Shown here one piece after another: positions 45,098-57,213 of a DNA stretch of 64,000 nucleotides. Where the stretch lies: assembly GCF_030867145.1 (NCBI RefSeq), contig NC_134441.1, positions 3,722,992-3,786,991 on the forward strand. The letters are read 5' to 3'. The stretch comes from Opisthocomus hoazin (taxonomy: Eukaryota; Chordata; Aves; Opisthocomiformes; Opisthocomidae). The notes beneath the pieces are model-generated. The model saw only the letters and a list, made by a program, of their open reading frames with translations, was not told where the DNA came from and searched no databases. The first letter of the stretch is position 1; every line of letters starts with the position of its first letter. The position numbers and the translations under genes were made by a program.

Positions 45098-45617
45098 GGC
45101 CCCATCTGCAGTGCTGGGTCCAGTGCTGGGCTCCCCAGTTCAAGAAAGATGAGGAGCTACTGGAGAGAGTCCAGCGCAGGGCTACGAGGATGAGGAGGGG
45201 ACTGGAGCATCTCTCCTACAAGGAGAGGCTGAGGGAGCTGGGCTTGTTCAGCCTGGAGAAGAGAAGGCTGAGAGGGGACCTTAGAAATGCTTACAAATAT
45301 CTGCAGGGTGGGGGTCAGGAGGACGGGGCCAGACTCTTTCCAGTGGTGCCCAGCGACAGGACAAGGGGCACCGGGCACAAACTGAAGCAGAGGAAGCTCC
45401 AGCTGAACCCGAGGAAGAACTTCTTCCCTCTGAGGGTGACGGAGCCCTGGCCCAGGCTGCCCAGGGAGGCTGTGGAGTCTCCTTCTCTGGAGATATTCCA
45501 GCCCCGCCTGGCTGCGGTGCTGTGCAGCCTGCTCTGGGTGACCCTGCTTGGGCAGGGGGTTGGGCTGGGTGACCCTCAGAGGGCCCTGCCAACCCTGACC
45601 TTCCTGGGATTCTGTGA
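45098..45617 (+). mobile_element. CR1 LINE copy
   Basis: Starts at CCCCATCTGCAGTGCTGGGT and ends CTGGGATTCTGTGA. The plus frame is open through the ORF2 C terminus (RRGLEHLSYKERLRELGLFS). 5'-truncated. Confidence 0.94.
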
Positions 45618-45823
45618 GTGCTGGTCCCTTTTTGGGCCTCAGCCTGCGACTGGGGACTCCTTCCTCCGCTGCGCTCGGGCAGGGGTGGCAAACTCTAGGT
45701 TTTGGAGGTAAGTGCGAGCTTGTTTGCAATGCCCCAGTTCGCGTCTCCTGTCTGAGATAGCTTAGGGACCACCACCAGAGAAATCAGGGAAACGGAGCTC
45801 TTGGACACCCTTGATTTCTTTAC

Positions 45824-45984
45824 CTGCATCCATTTTCTCTGATGCTGCTGCAGTGATTGCACAGTTTGTCATCACGTAGCTGTCCTCCAGTTGCTTTTTG
45901 GCAGAGGAGTGAAGATCCTCATCCCGTCCCACCTTCACCAAGGGTCTGGCTGTGGTTCTCCAGTAAGCATCGCCCAGCCATGAC
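45824..45984 (-). other. Unidentified exon-like open frame
   Basis: On the minus strand a 161-nt segment is bounded by an acceptor (GCCTCCTAG) and a donor (GATGCAG/GTAAAG). One frame is open throughout, reading SWLGDAYWRTTARPLV, then KVGRDEDLHSSAKKQLEDSY, then VMTNCAITAAASEKMDAG. Residue composition is balanced, unlike the chance frames nearby. I do not recognise the family. It may be an exon of an unplaced gene, an exon of a transcript of unknown function, or chance. Confidence 0.25.
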
Positions 45985-46940
45985 CTAGGAGGCAAGACAG
46001 CTTTCCAGTTGCTTCTGCTTGGGCAATTGCAACAGCACAGGTAACGCACTCTGCTCATCCAACCCCGCTCCCAGAAAGTGCGGGATGCTTCGGAGCCTGC
46101 AGCATCCCCCCAGCCCTCCAGGACAGGACTGTGGCCCTTCCCCTCCCCTCTGATGTCTCCTCTTCCCTTTGATGTGGTCGAGCGAGCTCTGATAGGGACT
46201 AGCAGCCTCTGGCAGCCGTGCTGGGAAAATTAAACTTCCCAGATCTTGAGAACACACCGCGCAGGAAAATGTGTGAAAAATTGAAATGACAAGGTTATTC
46301 AGGTTGTTTCTTTCAAGGCAGCTTCAGCCTGGATGGGTGGTGGAGGAGAGCAGCCACGGTTCCTCTTCTCCTGAGGGGGACTTCTGCAGGGTCTTCTACT
46401 TAAATCCCAAAGCACTTGTCAATTTATGGACCAAATCCCAAGTTTTGCAGGTATACCCGCACGAGTTGCTTTTTACCTTGTTTTTTATTTGGGTCTTGAA
46501 GTCCTTGGCTGTCACCTTAGTGGGGGAGGTGGTGGCTCGCAGACCTTTCCTGCTCCTTCTCCCCACGCGAGGGCTGGCAGAGCCAGAGCATCCTTGAGTC
46601 CTGGTTCAGCCTCTGCACTTTGCTGGGGATAAAACTCTGCACTGCAGCTTCTCAGACCCTTAAAAGCAAAAATCATCAAGTCAAAGATGATGTAATTAAT
46701 TTTAAAGAGATTCTATTTCATTTGATGGGGGAGAAAGTGAGAAAGCAGTGGGCCCATGCTGCCTGCACCCACCGGGAGGCCCTGGACCCTGGCACGGGGA
46801 TGGGCAGGAGCTTCCCCCTGTAGCTGTAGGGCACAGCTGACCTGTCTCAGCGTAGGTGCCATCAGCACATCTGCCTCTGGAGCTCCAGAGAATTAATCGT
46901 TCCAAATATTCTATATGCAGACGACTGTTTTTTGTTGCAG

Positions 46941-47340
46941 TGGAGATTTGTGGGAGAAATGCAATAGTAAAGAAGCTTTTCAGGATTTTATCAGAAAGAG
47001 CCTGGAAAGCAACTGTCTTCCATTTAATGAACTTTTTTTTGTGGCTGTTATTTGGCAAAAGGGGCTGGTTTTTGATGCATATGGGAGGAGTGTTTTTGAC
47101 AGAAGTGAAACGGATGCAGAAAAAGTCTCCCCACTTGGCTCCGCGTGGATTTTTGTCGCTGAGAAGACAGAGCACGAGCCTAACTGGAATAGGCAAAAGC
47201 TGCCAGGAAAGGGACTGCTAAATGGTGCCCTGTTCCTCACCCGTGCCCTGTTCCTCACCCGTTCCCTTTACGGGGCCTCCCAAGCGTGGAGTGCGTCCTT
47301 GACTTTGCAGGATGTGGGGAGCTACAGCGAGAGAGGCTGA
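46941..47340 (+). other. Unidentified open frame after a splice-acceptor-like tract
   Basis: A T-rich tract ending TTTTTTGTTGCAG at 46,940 precedes about 130 open codons. These read DLWEKCNSKEAFQDFIRKSL, then NELFFVAVIWQKGLVFDAYG, then RSVFDRSETDAEKV. A second frame is also open across the same bases, which weakens the case. Family not recognised. Confidence 0.18.
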
Positions 47341-48770
47341 AGGCACAGGAGAAGGGCGCAGGGTAGGTGGGAGAAGGCATGCCTGTGGGGAGGGGGCTTG
47401 TCAGGAACCCCCCCAGTGATGCTCCCCAGGATGAAGCTGTTCAATCATTTCCATACCAGATGTCGGTGCCGCAACAAACAGTCTAGGGGTTGTGTAGCCA
47501 ACACGCTCTTTTCCTACGCCAGCACGGCCTCTCTGGTGGGGATGCGTCCTGTGGATCAGGAGCCTGTCTGAACATTAAATTGTTTAGGTAAATACCAGCT
47601 GCTGCTTTGTCCTGTCAGCAAATAAAAGCCTCTCTTTTCAATTAGTGTTGCAAGGTAGAACAGTGTTTAAATAGCTACACGGTCTTCCCCTGGAAAATGA
47701 GTAACTTAAATAGAAAAGGTACGGTGAAATCCTGGGGCAAGTGCTCTAGCCGAGCTGCTGCAGTCGCTGGGAGGTCAGCACCGCTGCGGGGACGAGGGGT
47801 AGGAGAATGATTAGGACGATGGCAGCGGTGAGAGGAGGCACAGAAAAATGGCTTGCTCGGGTTACCCAGCAGCAGAGGCAGGGATAGAGATGCAGCACAG
47901 GTGGGCAGCGTCCCTGCCTGCTCGGGGCGGGGGCTTTCAGAGCCCCCCAGCCCAAACCTTTGATGCTGGAGGGGACCTTCCAGCCCCTGCTGTGGGCTCT
48001 GCACCCACCATGGCTGGGCTGGCACCTCTCCCTGGGCTCCAGAGCCAGAGAACACCAAGCCTGAGCTGCCCTTGCCCTTTTTCCCCAGGACTGTTGCAAA
48101 CTCTGCTTTTCCTACGTATTTACCAAGCACTAGAGGGCTGCAGAGACCTGCTTTTGGAGCTGCGGACCCTGAGCCTGATGCAGCCTCTGGCCCTTCAAGG
48201 AAAACGGACAACAAGGATACGGAGATGGGATGGTTTGGCTCTCCTTACCTGGAAAGAGGAGACCAGGGTGCTGGGACGCGGGCAGTTGGGAAGTGGCACT
48301 GCTGGTGGTTCACACCTGGGAGGGAAACAAGAGATGGGAAGTTCTGCTGCTAAACCACAAAATAATTTGAGTTTGTCCTCAGACCAAACCCTCTGCTTGG
48401 GGCAGGATCCTCCAGAGCAGCTTGCTCAGGGCCGTGTCCCGTTGGGTTCTGAGCACTGCCAAGGACAGGGACACCCCAGCCTCTTTGGATAACCCAGTCT
48501 GGTGTTTGGCAGCTCTCGTGTTCAAGAAAAAAAAAAGTTTTTTCTTGTGTTTAAATGGCATCCCTGTATTTCAATTTGTCCCCTTTGCTTCTTGCCCTTT
48601 CAGCGAACGCCCCTGAGCAGAGTCCGGCTCCATCCTCTGGCTGCGGCGACAGCGGAGCTTCGATTGCAGGGTGACTACGCTAAAGGGTAAGGCTCTAGAT
48701 TTAATTAAAGGAGGAAAATGACACCTAGAAAAACTGGTGATATCAAGGTAAAACAGGCTTTTTCCTTTTC

Positions 48771-49035
48771 AGTCCCTTCCAGCTGCTGAGCACATACAGA
48801 GCACAACCAGCTGATATACACAGCCTTCACTTTTTTGTCCCTTTTTACCATATTCAAGTTTGTACAGCCGCTCTTCTGGGCTTACGGCTTCTCCTGAGTT
48901 TTGTTTTGACTCCCAGAAACCTTTATCTGGATCCTCATTACCGTTTCGGTGCCCAAAGTTATCCATTAAAGCACGCAGCCAAGCATAGGTGGTCTTTGAA
49001 GGCCTCCCAAGAGACTCAGCATCGCTTACTGCTCC
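48771..49035 (-). other. Unidentified open frame, hydrophilic
   Basis: The minus frame is open for about 130 codons and reads RPSKTTYAWLRALMDNFGHR, then NGNEDPDKGFWESKQ, then VSPEERLYKLEYGKKGQK. An acceptor-like GGGAGCAG lies upstream (about 49,033) and a possible donor (ACG/GTAATG) falls inside. The composition looks like real protein. I cannot assign it to any family. Confidence 0.25.
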
Positions 49036-49983
49036 CCTCAAACCCGCACAACCACGCACCCCTTGAAAAATGCCAGTGGGGAGACTCCAGAAAAATGCCA
49101 ACCTCATCCCCTCCCCCTTCCCAGCTTGTCTTTCCGGGACTAGGGTCAAGTGCAGCAGGCAGATGGACAAGGCTGACTCCCCCTGGTAGGGAAGGAGCCT
49201 GTTTCATCCCGGGTGAATGTCCCAAAAAATCCCAGGCTTGCCCTCCTGGACAGGCAGGAAAAGGGCCCCTTTTCTTTCTGCTGTCAAATCAGACCAATGT
49301 GAACCAGAACTTTCTTGATCTGTTGTGTTCTAACAAGCCCTGCTCCTCAACACTTGAAAATCTGGCCCTGAAAGCTTTGGAAAAAAAGCCCTACATGTGT
49401 ATAAATATTTTTTTCTTACTTCAAAACGTAATTAGACAGCCACAGCGGGACAGAATTTCCAGCATAATTACGCAAACAGAAGTGGCCGAGGCCAGCGCCT
49501 GCTCTTCAGCCAAGACAGGCACCGTCTCTGCCTGCAGTAACCCTGTTACCGGTGGCTGACGAACAGGACGAGTCTCCCATATTTGCTTTAGGGTGCAATT
49601 CACCCATCTGCGGGGGGGCAGCACAAGAGCTGTGTTGTAGTGATGTCTGATTTCATACCTATAAATAAGGCATAAGCGACGCACGGCCTCGCGCTGCTCC
49701 TGTACCGGGGGGTGAAGCGCAGCCTCCTGAGATCACTGTCCCCGCGTGGCCCTGCTCCTCGTCATCCCCTTCAACCCCAAGTGGACAATCCCCCACGGCA
49801 TCCACCTTGCTGTCTGTTCAGCAAGACAGTTCATACTTGGGTGCTGGTAACCAACTCTGTGCGCTAAAAAAACCCCCAAAAATCTACCCACAGCATTCTG
49901 AGCTTAAATACTACGGCATTATAATCCATACTGGACAAATGCGCTTTACAAAGAAGCAGCTGAGTCCCCCAGTGCCCACTGTG

Positions 49984-50456
49984 CTACTGGAGAGCCCAGC
50001 GCAGGGCTGCGAGGATGAGGAGGGGACTGGAGCATCTCTCCTACAAGGAGAGGCTGAGGGAGCTGGGCTTGTTCAGCCTGGAGAAGAGAAGGCTGAGAGG
50101 GGACCTTAGAAATGCCCATAAATATCTGCAGGGTGGGGGTCAGGAGGACGGGGCCAGACTCTTTCCAGTGGTGCCCAGCGACAGGACAAGGGGCAACAGG
50201 CACAAACTGAAGCAGAGGAAGCTCCAGCTGAACCCAAGGAAGAACTTCTTCCCTCTGAGGGTGATGGAGCCCTGGCCCAGGCTGCCCAGGGAGGCTGTGG
50301 AGTCTCCTTCTCTGGAGATATTCAAGCCCCGCCTGGATGCGGTGCTGTGCAGCCTGCTCTGGGTGACTCTGTTTTGGCAGGGGGTTGGGCTGGGGGACCA
50401 CAGAGGGCCCTGCCAACCCCAAACATTCTGTGAAAATCACAGAATTCTGTGATTTT
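49984..50456 (+). mobile_element. CR1 LINE copy ending in a perfect palindrome
   Basis: 5'-truncated CR1 starting CTACTGGAGAG. Its 3' end is unusual: CATTCTGTG is followed by a 24-bp perfect palindrome at 50,433-50,456 (half-site AAAATCACAGAA), which contains an inverted and then a direct CR1 tail motif. Confidence 0.92.
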
Positions 50457-52216
50457 CCTGCCGCTGTCCTGTATAAGAAAAAACACAGAGAAAAAATCGG
50501 AGACAGAAAATATAAAGACATTTTTCTGGCTGTTGACTTCCAGTTCTGCTTGTTTCTCCTCTTGAGTTCGTTTATCCACCGAGAGGATGGCAAAGGGAAA
50601 AAGGATGAAAAGAAGGGGGGGTGGGAAAATCCCAGGTAACAGGGGAAAAAAATTACACCTGAAAGCAAAGAAAATGGGGCAGTTTTAATAAGCCAGACTT
50701 CGCAGGTTGTTTTCAGTTTTTCAGCCCTTACAGTAAGAAATCAGAATACCACTGTAGTGAGACAAATTGCTACTTCCCTCAAAAAACAACCTCCTGGCAA
50801 AATCTTTGCTGGCAATCGCTGGGAAGGAGCTCGGGGCTGCGCTGGGGGAAGGAACGGGGCCGGGCGTGCTGCGTCGGGTGCAAGCGCTGCCGCCGGCTCT
50901 CCCCAAAGCGGCCCCGCTGAAGACCACCAGCCCCGTCCCTTTCGTAGAGTTTCGCCTTGACAAAAATCACCTTCCTGGTATTTTTTCCTCCTGCGGTTTT
51001 GCCAGCAGATGGCAGGTACCCACCAGGCGATGGCGAGCGGTGGGCAGATGGAGGACGCCTGGCCCTCGATGGGGTGAGACCCCCGGCAGAGCTCCACGCC
51101 GGAGCGCAGCTTCTGCTCCTGGAGCAGCAAGAGGCTTCGAGGTAGGTTTCTGTTCAGCACGAGTGACCGCAAGTCTCTCCAGAATATATTCCCCTGGATT
51201 AAAACGAGAATAGAAGAGAGGATTTAATAATTTGGGTTGATAATTTGGCCACCGGGCACCAAGGACGCGGTGTTTTCCCTCTGTCGACGGCGTTCCTACC
51301 CTCTGCGGGGATGGAGGAGCTCGGAGTGGCTGTGACCGGCCAAAAATCAGAGCAAACCTGAGCCAGACCCGCAAGAAACAACCCAGCCCTAAGCCCGTGC
51401 TGTTCCCTGGGTGGAACTGGCTTTCGCCGGGTGCTGTGCAGAGCTTCTCGGGGAGGGAAGCTGGGCGCGAGACCCGGGCACAAGGCGGGCGAGGACAGGG
51501 TCCAGGCGCTGCCGCCGCCTTTAGCCCTGCTGGGTCCCCGCTCTGGGAGTTGAGAAGGGACACGGCGAGGTGATGGCACAGGGGGAAGCCGGGCTGGCGT
51601 GTTCCTGTCTGTCTTCGCCGCCGAAAGGCAAGAAAAGGTCAAGGTACCCAGCAATGAGCATCCTGTCACCGTCTCGCTTTTGCCTACTGGAAACACCCCC
51701 TTTCAGCATCTTTCTTCTGGGCCTGTCGCACCGTAAATGCAGTCTCTAGCACTTTTGAGATGTTTAATTACTGTTCTTCGTATCATTTGTGTTGATTACC
51801 TTTTTGTCTTTGGGTAAGAGAGCAGGAGAGTGCCTCACACCGAGAGCAAATCACCGTTTGATTGGCAGCGCTTCCCAGAACAGCTTCTGCTCCCCCCTCC
51901 CGGTGCTAAACATGCTAATTGCATCCCAAAACAACGCCGGGCTCCTTCAAAAATCTCTTTTTTATATCTCAGTTGCAGGCCACTTACTGACAGAGGGAGC
52001 TGCTCCGACGCTCATTGCTTCCGGTGTTCACGGCTGGACCCCAAGGTCATCTTGCACTGAGGAAGACTCAGCCCTGGCCATCCTTGAGAGATGTTTGTTG
52101 AAGGGTCCCACGGAACGGCTCGAGGCATCCTTTCCCGGGAGGGTTTTCCTAAAGAGGTAATGCAACTCCCTTAATTGCAGATGAAGCACATCACTGCCTA
52201 TGGAGCACATCTGGTC
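50457..52216. other. Spacer, nothing recognised
   Basis: Unique sequence in which CpG returns (about 50,800-51,600). No coding exon or repeat family recognised. Confidence 0.45.
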
Positions 52217-52508
52217 GTTGGATTGGTCTCTTCTCCCAGGTAACCAGCGACAGGACAAGAGGAAACAGCCTCAAGTTGCGTCAGGGGGGGTTTAGATTGG
52301 ATACTGGGAAAAATTTCCGTACTGGAAGAGCGGTCAGGCCTTGGACCAGGCTGCCCGGGGCAGTGGGGGAGTCCCCATCCCCGGAGGGGTTCAAAAACCG
52401 TGTGGATGTGGCACTTGGGGATGTGGTTTAGTAGGCGTGGGGGTGTTGGGGTGATGGCTGGACTTGATGATCTTAAAGATCTTTTCCAACCTTCATGATT
52501 CGATGATT
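52217..52508 (+). mobile_element. CR1 LINE copy of a third subfamily
   Basis: GATTGGTCTCTTCTCCCAGG, then GACAGGACAAGAGGAAACAG, then TTGATGATCTTAAAGATCTT and CCAACCTTCATGATTCGATG. This is the classic chicken-like CR1 3' end, visibly more diverged than the abundant family. Confidence 0.9.
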
Positions 52509-52679
52509 TGCAATAGATGGAGCTATTTCCAGCTGCGGTCTGGCTGCCTTCTCCTTCCCAGCCCAGCCCTCCCGCACGCTCCCCACTCTGCCCACACCTT
52601 TCCAAACGCGTGGTGACCCCGAGCGGGGCAGCGGCCCCCCACGTCTCGCACACAGCACGCTGCTTAATGCCCTGCTGCA

Positions 52680-52852
52680 TGGAACGGGCTGCCCAGAGAG
52701 GTGGTGGAGGCCCCATCCCTGGAAACATTCCAGACCAGGTTGGACAGGGCTCTGAGCACCCTGATCCAGTCAGCGGTGTCCCTGCTCGCTGCGGGGGGGT
52801 TGGACTGGATGACCTCTGGAGGTCCCTTCCAACCCAAAACTTTCTATGATTT
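52680..52852 (+). mobile_element. CR1 LINE 3' fragment
   Basis: GGAACGGGCTGCCCAGAGAG through CCAACCCAAAACTTTCTATG. Same subfamily as the fragment at 16,612. Severely 5'-truncated. Confidence 0.9.
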
Positions 52853-54711
52853 GCTTCTCTGCTGCTTGTTTGTCGGTGGCGTGCACCCATCGCACAGGGT
52901 CGGATGTTCTGCGGGCGGTGCTCTTCCCCCCGCATCCCTTCCTGCGCAGCCGGAGAATTCCCCGTTCAGCATTCCTGCACCCACCTGCCTTTCTCCTCTC
53001 GACTCCAGCCCGCTGTTCCAGCCGACGGGATCTTGCTGAAGCCTCGGTCTCTCCTCCAAAGGGCCGTACGCTTCCCCTTCTCCCGGTCGCAGCAGCTTTC
53101 CCTTCGGATGGGCTCTCCACTCCGCCTGCTCGGGACACACAAACCGGCCTCGTTGCTGGGGGCAGTGGCCGGCTCCCAGCCCCTCCTGGGGACCTTGGGC
53201 CTTTTTTCATGTCCCCTGGGTCAGCCGGTGGGAGATGACCTGCCCCGGGTCGGACAGGCCTGTCCCCCACCAGCACCCACCGCTGAAAACGCCATTTCCC
53301 TAAGTCATTTCTTGCCCCACCCCGACCCGTGAGCCCGATTTTTCTGTACCGTGGTAAACGTTCTGCCAGGAGAAGACCCACACGTGAATAAAAAATCCGG
53401 CTGTCCTCCTTTTGAGGAGAAATTGCTTCAAGCAGCAAGGAAGATGTCTGATCTTGGGACTCTGGGAGCCAGCGTTTGCCAGCATCGGCGCGGGGGGGGA
53501 GGCGGGGGTCACGGCAGCTTACGCTCATGAATAATGAATGTGACCCTGTAGCTATGCAAACGCAACCTAACAAGCTTCAAACTAAATAAAAATCTTGTTT
53601 CTTAGGTCAATTATTCACCAGTCTCCTTCCCCGGCACTCGCTTGGATTTTGGGATGGAGCTGGTTTATCTGAAGCGGGGGAAGTGGGCGATCAACAGCGA
53701 ATATCGGGTGCCCTTGGGAATCCTGGAGCTTTTGTGCAGCCTGTAAAGACCAAGAAAAGATTCGTGGGCTGAATACATCGGGGATCTGATCCTGGTCAAG
53801 ATCTCCTGGCCTTCTATGGGAATGAGGGAGAAATAATCAGCGGTGGGTAACCTTCCCTCCACCAGGTTATTGCAGAGCAAACTATTTCAGGCTTGACCTT
53901 CTCTTAGCCGTCTGGTGACAGCCAGAAGCGAGACACGGGATGGTCAGATCTCGCAGTGGTTGCTTCACCCCTCTTCCTCCTCCAGCTTGCTCGTCTCGTG
54001 CACGGCGCGGGTGCTTGCCACGTCCCCGGGCTGGCGGGTGGCTTTTCCGAGCAGCGGACGGACGTCTGGCAGCGTGCTACGGCCCCGCCAAGGTCTTTAC
54101 TACTATAACACAGCGCTGGATGGCTTCCAACTGCTTTACAAGCCCGTGTCAACCAGGTGCAACGCAAAGCCGACGAAGAACGACGCTGCTCGATCCAAGA
54201 CGTGGGGTGCTGCATCGCCCGCTCTTTCTCCTTGCCTTCAAGAAACTCCCACACGCATCGCCCAAAGGAACAGGAAGCCAAAAGCTGCCGCTGCCGTTTC
54301 TCTGCCGAGGTGACCTTTCTAGCTCTGACGAACAATATTCTGCACAGCTGTTGCTGGAGCAGAACTCACCGTGTCGTTTTTTTATATCTCTGTCTCTTGT
54401 CAGGGAGAAGCTACAGTAAATTCTCCTTGGACGGCTCGGTGAAATCCTGACCCGCGTGCTGATCACGGCTGTGTTTTCTCAACTCGGAGCACGGGCAAGG
54501 AGTTGTGTCAGGTTATTGATGAGCCCACAGCAGCTTTCACCTGTTTTTTTTCCCCTTCTGTTTTTGGCACCTGTATATACCTGGCTTCGGTCATGTCGGG
54601 CCATTCTGTTTTCAGCGGTAACACAACGTGACAACAAGGCATTTGCAACTGAACAACCGGGTCTAGGTCGACCCGCCTGCTGTTCTTCTGCAGGGATAAA
54701 CCATCCCAGCT
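52853..54711. other. Spacer, nothing recognised
   Basis: Unique sequence. A short open frame at 53,665-53,880 (minus), reading RLPTADYFSLIPIEGQEILT, has protein-like composition but no recognised family and no clear splice sites. Confidence 0.4.
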
Positions 54712-55286
54712 GGCTTGGGTCCTGCACCTGGGGAGGAACCACCCCAGGCACCAGGACAGGCTGGGGCGGACCTGCTGGAGAGCAGCTCTGCGGAGAGGGA
54801 CTGGGAGTGCTGGGGGACGACAGGGTGACCATGAGCCAGCAGCGTGCCCTGGGTGCCAAGAAGGCCGATGGGATTCTGGGGTGCATCAAGAGGAGTGTGG
54901 GCAGCAGGGCGAGGGAGGTTCTCCTTCCCCTCTGCTCTGCCCTGGGGAGGCCCCATCTGCAGTGCTGTGCCCCGTGCTGGGCTCCCCAGTTCAAGAACGA
55001 TGAGGAGCTGCTGGAGCGACAGCGACAGGACAAGGGGCAATGGGCACAAACTGGAGCAGAGGAAGCTCCAGCTGAACCCGAGGAAGAACTTCTTCCCTCT
55101 GAGGGTGACGGAGCCCTGGCCCAGGCTGCCCAGGGAGGCTGTGGAGTCTCCTTCTCTGGAGATATTCCAGCCCCGCCTGGACGCGGTGCTGTGCAGCCTG
55201 CTCTGGGTGACCCTGCTTGGGCAGGGGGTTGGGCTGGGTGACCCACAGAGGGCCCTGCCAACCCCCACCATCCTGTGATTCTGTGA
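54712..55286 (+). mobile_element. CR1 LINE copy with an internal deletion
   Basis: It starts GGCTTGGGTCCTGCACCTGG, the same 5' region as the 39,127 copy. It jumps from GAGGAGCTGCTGGAG directly to CGACAGCGACAGGACAAGG, omitting about 275 bp present in its relatives. It ends CATCCTGTGATTCTGTGA. Confidence 0.94.
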
Positions 55287-57213
55287 GAGCAGGAGCAGGT
55301 CTGGGTGCTGGGTATCCAAGTGGGACAGAGCCCCTGGCTCCACAGCCCTGCTTCTCACCCCGTCACGGACCATGAACTCCCCGGAGCAGCTCCCGTGTCC
55401 TTGACCAGCACCTCACCCACGGTGGGCACAACCTGAAATAAATAAAAGGAGCGTGTAGATGGGAAACCACCAAGTAATTGGATTTGGTTTCTTTTTTCTG
55501 CTGTCCCTCTTGTGCTGCCTGGGGAGGAGCAGGTTGGCAGGGGCGCGATGGGAACAAGTCAGACCGTGTCCTGCTGTCAGACAGCTCTCGTGATGAATCG
55601 CCAGTCTTCTGATGAAGCACAGCCATCTTCCTACTCTTCACCTGAGAGAAATTATGCCAAGCAATTACGGAAATTGAGTGTGAAATTGCGCCGGTGACGG
55701 ACTGCCTGATGTGGGCACCGGAGAGAGGAGCCGGCCCACTGCCTGCGTCGCAGCTCCCACCGCGGCGCTGCCGGACATTTCCCACCTCTGGTGAGGAAAC
55801 CGGCTGCAGCTCCTCGTGGCTACGACAGGAGGAAGATTTACTCTTTCCACAGGTTGTCAATCCCGGTGCCGGGAGCCCTGAGAAAACCTGGCTCAGAGCG
55901 AGCGGCCACGCCGCGCTCGTAACCGCGCAGGGTTGTAGGGGATCTGTTACGCAGAGGGTGGACGGCAAGAGCTCCTGCCCTGGGAGGATGCTCTGATCAC
56001 AGCGGAGCTGTTAGTTCAGTGGAAAAATTCAGAATGGGAGCAAGAGTTTCCCAAAAAGCGGGCAGAAAGGGTGGGCGCTTCTCGTCCTCACCCTCTGGTA
56101 AATGAGACAGAGGGCAGGGAAATAAATAATAATAAAAAAGCTGGTGTTGGGAAGATGGGGGCTACAGCCATCATCGGTGCGGGAGGTGAGAATGGTGGTT
56201 TGAGGAGCCCTCGCCTCCCAGCAGAAAGAGATCCGTGGTGGGACCGTCGCACCTCGACTCAGAGGGACTCACGGGCCTCAACCCACGTTGAACTGGTGCC
56301 CAGTTTGAGGGCACTGGGAGACACCGTGCTCTGAGCAAGCAGAGGGCATCGACCACAGCAGCTGAGCCTCGTGGAGCGACCGAGAACTGCAAATGAGAAG
56401 CAACGTAGTTAATGCAGGCACGAAGAACATCGCGGAAGGGGTAGCTCTAAGTAAATCTTTCGTGTAATTAACAGTACAGTGCTGCAAATTAGTGGAAATT
56501 ACATACTGGAATGCTTGGACGAGAGCCACGCCGAGGGAAAGCGCCGGCTTCTGTCGGATCCGAGATCGGCTGCTTGTGGCCGGCCAAATACCCGACAAGA
56601 AACCCACCTGGAGACCCGCCACGCTGCTGGCACCGCCGAAGCAGGGAGCCGCAGGCCGCGGCGGCGAAACCATCGCCGCTGAGTTCATACGTGAGAACAA
56701 CAGCAACGATCAAAGACCAAAGCCCAGAAAACAGAGGCTCGTTACGGAATAATTACGTGGGTTAAAACCTTCCTGTCCTTTCGCCTTTGCCTCAAGCCTG
56801 GCTCCTTTCTCTGGGGAAACACCGGCCATGGGAAAACACGAAAGGAAGGAGTCCTACCCCAAATATTTAGACATTTGCGCCTTTATCTTGTGCAGAAACA
56901 AAAACAAGAAGAGAAAAAGCAGCTGCCTGGTTAGCACGCCCGCTGCTCGCTTTTATGTGAAGGGCTGATGTCTTCTTGGTCTTCCTCCGAAGGAAGGTCC
57001 CGCGGGCTTCCGCTGTGCACCGACGGCAGCAGGACCCCTCCGAAAAGCCCCGGGCCCCGCGGAACGAGGTTGGGCATCCGCAGCCCACCAGCTTTACCCG
57101 TCTAACGGAGCGAGGCATCCCTGCGCGGGCTGCGACAGCATCCATCACCCTCTAAACCGAGCAGGAAGGCTCCCTTCCCATCGCCCAGTACAGACATCTT
57201 CGCCATTGAAGGC
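55287..57213. other. Spacer, nothing recognised
   Basis: Unique sequence of about 50 percent GC. No coding exon recognised in either direction. Confidence 0.45.

Larger units (their letters stand above)
45618..49983. other. CpG-poor spacer with three unassigned exon-like frames
   Basis: About 4.4 kb without CR1 and of lower GC content. Three open frames with protein-like composition (45,824-45,984 minus, 46,941-47,340 plus, 48,771-49,035 minus) are listed separately. Otherwise nothing is recognised. Confidence 0.4.

Noticed and set aside
53641-53880. Protein-like frames on both strands near 53.7 kb
   Set aside because: Short, on opposite strands over the same bases, without splice sites or a known family.
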